Shown here piece after piece: positions 1 to 5,586 of a stretch of DNA of 19,167 nucleotides. Source of the DNA: CAYZPE01 sp046050145. Its GTDB lineage: Bacteria > Patescibacteriota > Minisyncoccia > Phycocordibacterales > CAYZPE01. The stretch spans positions 1 to 19,167 of the forward strand of contig JBJOQC010000033.1 in NCBI GenBank assembly GCA_046050145.1, in the 5' to 3' direction. The first letter of the stretch is position 1. The number at the start of each line of letters is the position of its first letter. Position numbers and translations under genes: made by a program. Below the pieces are notes generated by a model. That model saw nothing but the letters and a program-made list of their open reading frames with translations, was not told where the DNA came from and ran no database searches.

Positions 1-218
1 AGGTTTTTAATATCTTCACGTTCTGAGAGATGAAATAGTTCTCGCTGGAATGGTGCCGTCGGATATTTCACATAGTGAGCAAAATAGAAATGGAAAAACA
101 GGAAATGACTTTTACGAGTAATGGCTATTCTAATACGACGATCTCGAAACATTTTCTCAGCAAGATCAGGAGGTAGTCCATCATTTGGTTTGTAGTTGTT
201 AGTGTTATTTATTTTCAT
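1..218 (-). CDS. phage terminase large subunit-like protein, N-terminal fragment
   Basis: Only the first 72 codons are in the window; the frame stays open to base 1. The segment around residues 38-68 (FHFYFAHYVKYPTAPFQREL, then FHLSERED) has the form seen at the N-terminus of viral terminase large subunits, ahead of the ATPase domain: an aromatic-rich stretch, a HY...YP.APF motif and a following FHL. That protein is the motor that packages DNA into capsids. The Walker A/B and nuclease motifs would lie outside the window, so the call rests on this N-terminal resemblance and on context. The ATG (216-218) overlaps the TGA of the preceding small-subunit-like gene in an ATGA arrangement, the usual TerS-TerL order with translational coupling. 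Alternative: another phage-derived ATPase. Confidence 0.68.
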   Translation of the reverse strand, partial: MKINNTNNYKPNDGLPPDLAEKMFRDRRIRIAITRKSHFLFFHFYFAHYVKYPTAPFQRELFHLSEREDIKN

Positions 219-619
219 GTTATTTCGTTATCTTCTAATTCTTTGATTTGAGATGAAGCAAGACGTAAGGCTTCTTTGACCACAGCTTCTTGTTCCGGAG
301 AGAGTTCTTCTTGGGGAAGAGTATTGGTGCTAACTTCCAGTCGATCACGGAATTTAGGATTTCTCTTGCGGAGCCAGAAGCTAATAGCTTGCCAGTTCTT
401 GTCACGAATCATGCTGACTAGTTGACTCTCACTCATGTCGTTAATCAGTTCTTCTCCTTCAATGAGTGCTTGATCCATGTTTTTGCAAAACTCTACATCT
501 TCATTTCTCCAGCGATAGACACTGTTACGAGAAATACCAACTTTCTCACAGGCTACTTGAATAATCGGTATTTTGCGGAGATGATCCAGAAATTCATTTT
601 TAGTTCTGTTCTTTTTCAT
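215..619 (-). CDS. terminase small subunit-like helix-turn-helix protein
   Basis: A 134-residue soluble protein. Residues about 18-42 form a clear helix-turn-helix (ACEKVGISRNSVYRWRNED) as in phage terminase small subunits, which bind the packaging site and hand DNA to the large subunit. Residues 76-92 (WQAISFWLRKRNPKFRDR) match the usual C-terminal pattern of HTH-type small terminases, where 'FWLK..nP..w.dr' follows the HTH. The remainder is acidic and helical. The ATG lies inside the end of the upstream methyltransferase gene (20-base overlap), and the TGA overlaps the ATG of the large-subunit-like gene by four bases. The three therefore form one translationally coupled operon. The function follows mainly from motif and position; a plain transcriptional regulator is less likely. 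Confidence 0.72.
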   Translation of the reverse strand: MKKNRTKNEFLDHLRKIPIIQVACEKVGISRNSVYRWRNEDVEFCKNMDQALIEGEELINDMSESQLVSMIRDKNWQAISFWLRKRNPKFRDRLEVSTNTLPQEELSPEQEAVVKEALRLASSQIKELEDNEIT

Positions 620-1892
620 GTTGAAGTATGTGGGCTTTCTTGCCTGTTAGTCTCTCGTATCTTTTGATAGCTAAATCACAAAAGATTGGTTCAAGTTCGA
701 CCGCATATACTCGACGCTTTAATTGTTCGGCGGCGATCATGGTGCTTGCTGAACCAGAGAAGCTATCTAAAATAATGTCACCTGGTTTTGTACATCGTCG
801 TATGGCTTTTTCATGGAGTTTTGGAGGTTTGCTTGTTGCATGTTCATAGTCTTTTCCAGACAGACGTTTAACCATCCATACATCTAAGTGATCTAGTGTT
901 TCTTCCAACATACTGTTTCCAGTCGTGATCTCTTTATTCATTACCTCATTTAGGTTTTGGATACTTTTAGTGATGTAGGGTTTACCACGCACTCCATATG
1001 TACAAGGCTCATAGCACTTGTTGAAAGCTACTCCTGGAACTGGATTTTGAGAGTTCTTTAGCCACAAACAAACACGCTTGTTATCTATGCCAAGTTCTCG
1101 ATATAGGTCTTGAATTAATCCAATGTAAGTCTGATCTGACCAGTAGAAGACATGTGTGTCTGGTTTAGATACTGATAGAGCATTTTCTAGACTTTTTTTG
1201 AGAAATTCTTTGTATTCTTTATCAGTACGATTATCTTTTACTGTTCCGCCATATTGTTGTTTACCACTAATACCAGAGTTGTAATTTATCTTTAGGTTAT
1301 ACACCGGGTCGCTATATATCATTGATGCCCTGGCATTACCAAATAGTTTTTTCAAAACTTTTGGATCAGTTGAATCTCCACAAATTAACCTATGAGATCC
1401 GAGTTCTATTAGATCTCCTAGTTTTGTTTTAGCTTTCTTAATCTTGGCTAGCTCTTTTTCCTCATCCCAGTCATCATCTTCAGTTTCCAGATTCTCATTC
1501 CACATACTAGATAGATCTTCGTCACTGAAACCTATATCAGATAGAAAATCTGTTTCAAAGAATTTTAGTTTCTCAAAATCCCACTCACCAGTATTTTTGT
1601 TGAGACGCAAATTAAGCTCTTTTTCTTTTTGAAGACTTGGAATATTTACATACACAACTGGAACAGTTTTGTGTCCAAGTTTTTTAGCGGCAAGTAGTCG
1701 CATATGACCACCAATGACTACATTTTTCCGCTTTGGGGCAGAGTTAACGATAATTGGATCAACCATTTCGAAACGAGAGATACTCTCCTTGAGTTGCTCC
1801 ATCGCTTCTTTGGAGATTTTACGAGGATTGTACTCTGCAGGTTTTAGGGAATTAATGGGAACATATACGATGTTTATGTTTTTATTATTCAT
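600..1892 (-). CDS. ParB-domain / N6- or N4-type DNA methyltransferase fusion
   Basis: A 430-residue two-domain protein. Residues about 14-85 are a ParB/Srx-like domain (NSLKPAEYNPRKISKE near the start, VVIGGHMRLLAAKKLG later). Residues about 160-420 are an amino-methyltransferase domain with motif IV DPVY at 195-198 and motif I DSFSGSAS at about 376-383. Motif IV before motif I is the beta-class order. DPVY replaces the commoner DPPY, a variant I associate with phage-borne ParB-methyltransferases. It probably methylates adenine or cytosine amino groups, protecting element DNA or marking sites. The frame is open up to 1931, but the ATG at 1892 gives a natural start for the ParB domain, and an inverted repeat lies just upstream. 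No restriction endonuclease is adjacent, so it looks like an orphan viral methyltransferase cotranscribed with the terminase genes. Confidence 0.85.
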   Translation of the reverse strand: MNNKNINIVYVPINSLKPAEYNPRKISKEAMEQLKESISRFEMVDPIIVNSAPKRKNVVIGGHMRLLAAKKLGHKTVPVVYVNIPSLQKEKELNLRLNKNTGEWDFEKLKFFETDFLSDIGFSDEDLSSMWNENLETEDDDWDEEKELAKIKKAKTKLGDLIELGSHRLICGDSTDPKVLKKLFGNARASMIYSDPVYNLKINYNSGISGKQQYGGTVKDNRTDKEYKEFLKKSLENALSVSKPDTHVFYWSDQTYIGLIQDLYRELGIDNKRVCLWLKNSQNPVPGVAFNKCYEPCTYGVRGKPYITKSIQNLNEVMNKEITTGNSMLEETLDHLDVWMVKRLSGKDYEHATSKPPKLHEKAIRRCTKPGDIILDSFSGSASTMIAAEQLKRRVYAVELEPIFCDLAIKRYERLTGKKAHILQHEKEQN

Positions 1893-1897
1893 ATTCA

Positions 1898-1920
1898 CGT
1901 TATTAATTAATCTAATAACG
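1898..1920. promoter_or_regulatory. perfect inverted repeat just upstream of the methyltransferase start
   Basis: CGTTATTA (1898-1905) is repeated in inverse orientation as TAATAACG (1913-1920), with 7 bases between. It ends 6 bases before the methyltransferase ATG on the minus strand. It could be a repressor operator or an RNA hairpin covering the start region. The minus-strand TAATAA within it sits 7 bases before the ATG, so it may also overlap a -10 box. Confidence 0.45.
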
Positions 1921-2021
1921 AGAAAGCCCACTTCGCTAAGAAGACTCAGAGAACCAGTAATACTGATTCTTTAGGCTTTCTCTACGAAGTGGGCGTGGCA
2001 ACAGTGCGAGGCACCACCTGT
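1920..2021 (-). ncRNA. structured intergenic leader with alternative stems (candidate attenuator, small RNA or packaging site)
   Basis: The gap between the 125-residue gene and the methyltransferase holds several complementary arms. GCCCACTTCG (1926-1935) pairs perfectly with 1985-1994. GAGAAAGCC (1920-1928) pairs perfectly with 1974-1982. A hairpin at 1950-1970 pairs 9 of 10 positions. GTGC (2004-2007) pairs with GCAC (2011-2014). The first two stems share bases 1926-1928 and interleave, so they should be mutually exclusive, as in a switch. The segment is the likely leader of the methyltransferase-terminase operon. Its strand and function are not proven; a packaging (pac/cos) site near the terminase genes is another option. 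Confidence 0.42.
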
Positions 2022-2038
2022 AATATTTAATTGTGACC

Positions 2039-2416
2039 TCATTCTACACCTCTCTCGTCGGCGTGCCAAGTGCGACCACGGTGGATAAGTAGGTTACGTT
2101 TCTTACTGTTAATTTGTTTTATCTTTTCACCCACATCTTTTCCTGCATACATGAGTAAACCATCTTTAGGCATCATCAGTTCTACTTCACCCTTGTCCAA
2201 TTTTTCCTGCAAATCTTTTGGAAGATTGATTTCTATTTCAAATTCACCTGTCTTATCTAAACTTTCTGTGGGTTTTGCGCTTTTAAAGCTATCTGAGGAA
2301 ATAGGAGAATACATGCGACCTTTCTGCGCCACTTTTGCAAAGTTTATAGTCTGACGAAAATCTCTTACGTGGAGAGTAATATCGGTTAAATATATCTTTT
2401 CCTTCTCTTTATCCAT
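2039..2416 (-). CDS. hypothetical protein, 125 residues
   Basis: Not recognised. It is a soluble, charged protein (start MDKEKEKIYLTDITLHVRD) with an N-terminal half rich in beta-like segments. The middle reads EIEINLPKDLQEKLDKGE (about 59-76), followed by ELMMPKDGLLMYAGKDVGEK, and the tail is basic (KKRNLLIHRGRTWHADE). No signal peptide or membrane segment is visible. It lies upstream of the methyltransferase-terminase operon on the same strand, across the structured gap, and is divergent from the LexA-like gene, so it may be a virus-associated accessory protein expressed from the shared divergent promoter region. A TAGAAT -10 box ends exactly 6 bases before its ATG. The function is unknown. 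Confidence 0.7.
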   Translation of the reverse strand: MDKEKEKIYLTDITLHVRDFRQTINFAKVAQKGRMYSPISSDSFKSAKPTESLDKTGEFEIEINLPKDLQEKLDKGEVELMMPKDGLLMYAGKDVGEKIKQINSKKRNLLIHRGRTWHADERGVE

Positions 2417-2422
2417 ACCTAT

Positions 2423-2428
2423 ATTCTA
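2423..2428 (-). promoter_or_regulatory. -10 box for the 125-residue gene (leaderless)
   Basis: On the minus strand TAGAAT lies 6 bases before the ATG at 2416, which would place the transcription start at or next to the start codon. No SD sequence is present. Confidence 0.45.
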
Positions 2429-2435
2429 TCAGGAC

Positions 2436-2475
2436 TTGCAAAAAAGTCCACCTTAGTTTATACTTGTTTATACTA
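2436..2475 (+). promoter_or_regulatory. promoter and tandem operator-like repeats for the LexA-like gene
   Basis: TTGCAA (2436-2441) and TATACT (2459-2464) are separated by 17 bases. Transcription would begin about 4 bases before the ATG at 2475. The decamer GTTTATACTT (2456-2465) is followed directly by GTTTATACTA (2466-2475), a tandem repeat covering the -10 box and the start codon. This placement suits autorepression by the LexA-like product. A direct repeat rather than a palindrome is unusual for a LexA operator. Confidence 0.5.
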
Positions 2476-3107
2476 TGATTGAATCATTAAATGACAACGA
2501 CAAAAAGGCATATGCGTTCATCCGCAATCGTCTCATACATGGAGAGAGTCCGACATTGAAGGAGATAAACAAGATAACAGGTAAATCATCCCCTCGATCT
2601 GCGGTTCTTGCTATTGAGCGTTTGGAAAATGCAGGTCTCATAAAGCGTTTTGGTAGAAAAATACGACTTGTCAGTGAAAGTAGTTCCCACAACAAATCTA
2701 TCTCTACTATTAATATTCCACTCGTAGGTTCTGTCGCCGCTGGTGTTCCAATCTTAGCTGAAGAAAATGTGGAAGCTACTATTCCAGTCTCTACAGCTAT
2801 TGCACGACCTGGTTCAAAGTATTTTCTACTTAGAGTCGATGGTACTTCAATGAATCAAGCAAAAGTAAATGGAACAAATATAAATGACGGTGACATTGTT
2901 CTTGTCAGACAACAGGCAACTGCCGATGACGGACAAATTGTTGTTGCACTCATAAATGATTCAGCAACGATAAAGTTTTTAGAGCGAAAAAACAATATGG
3001 TGATTCTAAGACCAAAATCTTCAGATCCACATATGCCGATAGTATTAACAGATAACTGTATCATTCAGGGAGTTGTTATTGCGGTACTTCCGTCTGATCT
3101 AAATTAA
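2475..3107 (+). CDS. lexA: LexA-like self-cleaving repressor (peptidase S24)
   Basis: A 210-residue protein with complete LexA architecture. Residues 8-66 are a winged helix-turn-helix (TLKEINKITGKSSPRSAVLA, then RLENAGLIKR). The cleavage site is Ala89-Gly90 in GSVAAGVPILAEE. The S24 peptidase domain carries Ser125 (DGTSM) and Lys167 (ATIKFL), the catalytic dyad. DNA damage and RecA would trigger self-cleavage and derepression. It is divergent from the virus-like operon and followed after 7 bases by the DUF2188 gene and then the TIR/membrane pair, so it may control both sides. It could be the host SOS regulator or the repressor of the element; the location beside terminase genes favours the latter. 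The ATG at 2475 has a promoter but no SD. Confidence 0.88.
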   Translation: MIESLNDNDKKAYAFIRNRLIHGESPTLKEINKITGKSSPRSAVLAIERLENAGLIKRFGRKIRLVSESSSHNKSISTINIPLVGSVAAGVPILAEENVEATIPVSTAIARPGSKYFLLRVDGTSMNQAKVNGTNINDGDIVLVRQQATADDGQIVVALINDSATIKFLERKNNMVILRPKSSDPHMPIVLTDNCIIQGVVIAVLPSDLN

Positions 3108-3114
3108 AAAATAT

Positions 3115-3360
3115 ATGTCAAATTATCAAGTTACAAATCCTAAAGGATCCGATGACTGGAAAGTTTTAAAAGAAGGAGCAGATAGAGCTTCTGCAGTCGT
3201 TTCAACACAAAAAGAAGCCGAGAAAATTGCTAAAGAGTTTTCAGGTAACTCTGGAGGTGGAGAAGTCGTTATACATAAACCGAATGGTGGACCGATTCGC
3301 GACAAGGATACTGTTGCTCCTGCAAAAGATCCATTTCCACCAAGAGATAGGAAACATTAA
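3115..3360 (+). CDS. DUF2188 family small protein
   Basis: An 81-residue protein with the DUF2188 pattern: a short beta-rich start (YQVTNPKGSDDWKVLKEGAD), a central helix containing TQKEAEKIAKEF, then GEVVIHKPNGGPIRDKDT and a proline-rich tail ending DPFPPRDRKH. Family members are small soluble proteins of unknown function, frequent on plasmids and in genomic islands. It begins 7 bases after the LexA-like stop, so it is probably cotranscribed with it, and lies 29 bases before the TIR-like gene. No catalytic residues are evident. Confidence 0.75.
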   Translation: MSNYQVTNPKGSDDWKVLKEGADRASAVVSTQKEAEKIAKEFSGNSGGGEVVIHKPNGGPIRDKDTVAPAKDPFPPRDRKH

Positions 3361-3389
3361 AATTATTAATTAATTCAATTTTATCAATT

Positions 3390-3797
3390 ATGAAACAGTA
3401 CTCTATATTCATTAGTCACTCATGGGCATACGGTGACGCATATGACAAACTTATCAAAATGCTGGAAGATGACCCTCGTTTTAATTTTAAAGATTACTCG
3501 GTTCCAAAAGACGATCCTATCCACGATGCACCAAACTCAAAAGAACTAGCTATAGCTATTCAAAATCAAATGCGTTTCTGTGATGTCATTGTCATTCTGG
3601 CAGGGGTTTATTCAACTTACAGTTCTTGGATTAATAAAGAAATTCAGATTGCTAAAGGGTTTACAAATCCAAAGCCTATTTTAGCAATAGAACCATGGGC
3701 AAGTGAAAAGACATCTACCGTTGTAAGAGATAATGCAGATAAAATAGTTAAATGGAATACTAGTTCGATTGTAGATGGTATTCGTGAACTTGCTTAA
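3390..3797 (+). CDS. TIR-like domain protein (DUF1863 / ThsB type)
   Basis: A 135-residue single-domain protein. It starts with the TIR signature strand SIFISHSW (5-12), followed by the DUF1863-type segment (FKDYSVPKDDPI, about 33-44), the helix SKELAIAIQNQM, the strand CDVIVILAG and WINKEIQIAK. Glu84 in WINKEI lies where the ThsB TIR of Thoeris has its catalytic glutamate. ThsB-like TIRs sense phage and make an NAD-derived signal that activates an effector. No SIR2-SLOG ThsA gene is present; instead a membrane protein starts one base after the stop codon, so the pair may act as sensor/signal-maker and membrane effector. Enzymatic activity is inferred. An alternative is a toxin-like NAD-degrading enzyme. 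Confidence 0.8.
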   Translation: MKQYSIFISHSWAYGDAYDKLIKMLEDDPRFNFKDYSVPKDDPIHDAPNSKELAIAIQNQMRFCDVIVILAGVYSTYSSWINKEIQIAKGFTNPKPILAIEPWASEKTSTVVRDNADKIVKWNTSSIVDGIRELA

Positions 3798-3798
3798 T

Positions 3799-4299
3799 AT
3801 GAAAGAACCAGATATTGAAAAAATGTTGTTTGCCTCTACGGGAGAAAAGTATGGCGATAAATATGTTGAACATCTCATAGATCAATACAAAATATATATT
3901 AACGCAACGGAAAAAATTAGTGATCGTAGACAGAAGACAAATGAATTTTTTCTTGGCTTAAATACAGCACTTGTTGCTTTATTAGGTTTTGTGGCGACAA
4001 AAACAAGTCAATCAGAAATAGATTTAATTTTAGCAACTTCTTCAATCGCGGGGATAACTGTATGTTATCTCTGGTATAGAATAATTATTTCGTATAAAGG
4101 GTTAAATAGTGCAAAATTTAAAGTAATACATGCTATTGAATCCAGATTGCCCTTAGCTTTGTATGATACAGAGTGGGAGATGTTAGGGCGAGGTAAAAAT
4201 AAAGATCTTTACTGGCCGTTTAGCCATATTGAGCTTTTTGTGCCAAAAATATTCATTATAATTTATATTGTTTTGATTCTTTCAATCATTCCTTGCTAG
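3799..4299 (+). CDS. multi-pass membrane protein paired with the TIR-like gene (candidate defence effector)
   Basis: A 166-residue protein. An N-terminal cytoplasmic helical region (about 20-48, ending EKISDRRQKTNEFF) is followed by membrane segments at about 50-67, 76-97 and 146-165. Between the last two is a soluble block with conserved-looking pieces: SYKGLNSAKFKVIHAIESRL (98-117), then YDTEWEMLGRGK (122-133). This layout resembles small membrane proteins that I recall being annotated as RipA-like octameric membrane proteins; I cannot verify that here. The frame is open from 3775, but the ATG at 3799 is one base after the TIR stop and avoids overlap. Tight coupling suggests a common function, possibly membrane disruption triggered by the TIR product. 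No Macro or SLOG ligand-binding domain is visible. Confidence 0.75.
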   Translation: MKEPDIEKMLFASTGEKYGDKYVEHLIDQYKIYINATEKISDRRQKTNEFFLGLNTALVALLGFVATKTSQSEIDLILATSSIAGITVCYLWYRIIISYKGLNSAKFKVIHAIESRLPLALYDTEWEMLGRGKNKDLYWPFSHIELFVPKIFIIIYIVLILSIIPC

Positions 4300-4317
4300 G
4301 ATAAAATTATTTATATA

Positions 4318-4623
4318 TTACCAACTTCTGTTCCACCATGATCCAAATTTTCCAAAGAGAAGTATAAATAATCCAAGTATAGAAATAGAAAGACCCATAC
4401 CAGTTTTTGGATCACTAAATCCTAAAACTGAAAGCCATGCTAAAAAGTAATATCCACCACCTATAAACATAAGCCAACCAAGAACAATAGCAACCTTCCA
4501 TTTTTTCGACACTGCTTGGTTACCATTCGTGTGGATGATTGTTTTTGAGTTACCGATTTTAAACAATGATAAAATCCAGCCTGAAATAACTGCTATAACA
4601 ATTCCACTAAGTATCTGACTCAT
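4318..4623 (-). CDS. small membrane protein, unknown function
   Basis: A 101-residue protein starting at the ATG at 4623 (MSQILSGIVIAVISGW). The frame is open 15 codons further upstream, but those codons run toward a hairpin. Three hydrophobic segments are visible: about 5-20, 42-60 and 67-90. A short polar stretch, KTIIHTNGNQAVSKKWK, lies between the first two. The end is aromatic (KFGSWWNRSW). It is convergent with the TIR-operon membrane gene, with an 18-base gap and no obvious terminator. A TATTCT box on the minus strand lies 9 bases before the ATG. No family is recognised. It could be an accessory of the element or a host membrane protein. Confidence 0.55.
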   Translation of the reverse strand: MSQILSGIVIAVISGWILSLFKIGNSKTIIHTNGNQAVSKKWKVAIVLGWLMFIGGGYYFLAWLSVLGFSDPKTGMGLSISILGLFILLFGKFGSWWNRSW

Positions 4624-4658
4624 AATAAGCAAAGAATACAGAGAGGATATTAAAAAGT

Positions 4659-4695
4659 AAAGTGACACTCAAAAGTATCGTTTTCGTGTCACTTT
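4659..4695. repeat. inverted repeat (10-bp stem plus 4-bp inner stem)
   Basis: AAAGTGACAC (4659-4668) is the exact reverse complement of 4686-4695. Inside it, AAAA (4671-4674) faces TTTT (4681-4684). The GTCACTTT arm is partly repeated again directly downstream (about 4697-4703). It could act as a bidirectional terminator, but no clean T-run follows on either strand. Confidence 0.55.
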
Positions 4696-4772
4696 TGTCA
4701 CTTTTTGAAAAAACTAGTGTGCTCGAGACCCGTTGATATGATATTCTAAAACTAGCTAAATCCGCCAAGCTG

Positions 4773-4811
4773 GGCTTGACCGACCACGGTTCTAGCTCGA
4801 GTCGGCCAGCC
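4773..4811. repeat. GC-rich imperfect hairpin
   Basis: CCGAC (4780-4784) pairs with GTCGG (4801-4805). The stem extends outward as GGCT/AGCC with one mismatch and one bulge, leaving a 16-base loop that contains GGTTCTAGCTCGA. It stands out from the AT-rich surroundings. Confidence 0.45.
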
Positions 4812-4844
4812 AATTTTTTCCTAAATATATAACTGAAAAAATCG

Positions 4845-4869
4845 CGTCGAAAATGTTTTATTTTCGACG
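4845..4869 (-). terminator. perfect 10-bp hairpin, terminator-like on the minus strand
   Basis: CGTCGAAAAT (4845-4854) is the exact reverse complement of 4860-4869, with a 5-base loop. On the minus strand it is followed within a few bases by a run of six T (complement of about 4835-4840). On the plus strand the following bases are AT-rich but not a T-run. If it terminates, a short minus-strand transcript starting near 4930-4980 would end here. Confidence 0.4.
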
Positions 4870-4979
4870 TTATTATATAACCATCAAGATTTACATTTGC
4901 TAAAATTCGCTTCGCGGATGCGCCCATAAGCGCACCAAGAAGAGATTTTTAATATAGTTAGTTATATTGTTCTAATTTG

Positions 4980-5582
4980 TTAGGCTTTTTTCGGTTTAAA
5001 AAAGTATTCTCCGAGCTTGTAACTTGTGTAAGTAAAAAAGAAAGCTGCCCACACATCAACTGAATAATGAGAGTGTGTGAGTAATACTGTTACGGCCATC
5101 ACGATTGATCCAATAAGGAAAAAATTTCTTATTTTTTCAGTTTTATACATAAGAAATGCAAGAAAAGGGAATGCTACATGACCTGAAAATATAAGGTCAT
5201 GTTCGAATGTTAAATACGAAAGAATAGGAACAATATTGTGGTCGAGGCTTCCTGCTGGTGAAGGAAGATGGGTGATTACAATTGAAATATTCCTAATAAT
5301 AATAAGGAGGGCGGTTTGATTAAAGATGTAGGGGATCTTTTCTCTTGTTCGAAAGAGTGGGTACAGAAAATAAATTATCAGTATAAGTTCAAAACCAAAC
5401 ACTTCAATTATACGTAGATCTATAACAGGAATCTTGTTAAGAAGTAAATCACTTAGAGGTGCACCGTAGGAAAGGTTGTTGATGTATTGACCTACAAACA
5501 CATCAAACACCGCAGCACCTACAAGAAATAGAACACTTGGTAAAAAATAAACAATTTTTGATTTTAAATTTTTCTTTTCCAT
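4980..5582 (-). CDS. PAP2-type membrane phosphatase, sphingomyelin-synthase-like (PAP2_C)
   Basis: A 200-residue protein with about six membrane segments (near 11-30, 60-77, 86-104, 117-126, 131-147 and 155-190). Motifs of the C-terminal PAP2 domain are FSGHVAF (Ser133-Gly-His135) and HSHYSVDVWAA (His172 and Asp176). This is the His...His-Asp triad of sphingomyelin-synthase-like and other PAP2 lipid phosphatases or phosphotransferases. It probably acts on a phospholipid, lipid pyrophosphate or carrier lipid in the membrane. The frame extends upstream to 5726 through the preceding gene, but the ATG at 5582, 4 bases after that gene's stop, begins a typical membrane-protein N-terminus (MEKKNLKSKIVYFLPS). 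The substrate cannot be read from sequence. Confidence 0.72.
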   Translation of the reverse strand: MEKKNLKSKIVYFLPSVLFLVGAAVFDVFVGQYINNLSYGAPLSDLLLNKIPVIDLRIIEVFGFELILIIYFLYPLFRTREKIPYIFNQTALLIIIRNISIVITHLPSPAGSLDHNIVPILSYLTFEHDLIFSGHVAFPFLAFLMYKTEKIRNFFLIGSIVMAVTVLLTHSHYSVDVWAAFFFTYTSYKLGEYFFKPKKA

Positions 5583-5586
5583 ATTT

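Larger units (their letters stand above)
4624..4979. other. 356-base non-coding, hairpin-rich segment; possible element boundary or RNA
   Basis: No convincing gene lies here. Three strong inverted repeats are present (listed separately), plus a short stem TGCGC/GCGCA at 4919-4934. The centre, 4766-4811, is clearly GC-richer than its flanks. CTCGAG occurs twice, at about 4722 and 4796, and CTAG several times. On the plus strand GGTTC is followed six bases later by GAGTC, which recalls a tRNA T-arm with an insertion, but no complete cloverleaf can be drawn. Because it separates the virus/defence region from chromosomal-looking genes, it is a candidate attachment scar or small RNA locus. Confidence 0.4.

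Noticed and set aside
1893..1931. Upstream extension of the methyltransferase to an ATG at 1931
   Set aside because: It would translate through the palindrome and the structured leader, and adds 13 residues with no match to the ParB domain; the ATG at 1892 is the better start.
3775..3798. Earlier ATG for the membrane partner of the TIR-like gene
   Set aside because: It would overlap the TIR gene by 23 bases; the ATG at 3799, one base after the stop, gives the expected polar N-terminus.
4720..4815. Possible tRNA gene (T-arm-like GGTTC...GAGTC)
   Set aside because: No anticodon arm, D arm or acceptor stem with 7 pairs could be drawn on either strand, and the T-arm match requires a 6-base insertion.
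4607..4927. Open reading frame of 106 codons on the minus strand
   Set aside because: It runs through three strong hairpins and overlaps the start of the better supported membrane gene. The predicted protein has no recognisable domain, and part of it resembles translations of structural-RNA-like DNA.
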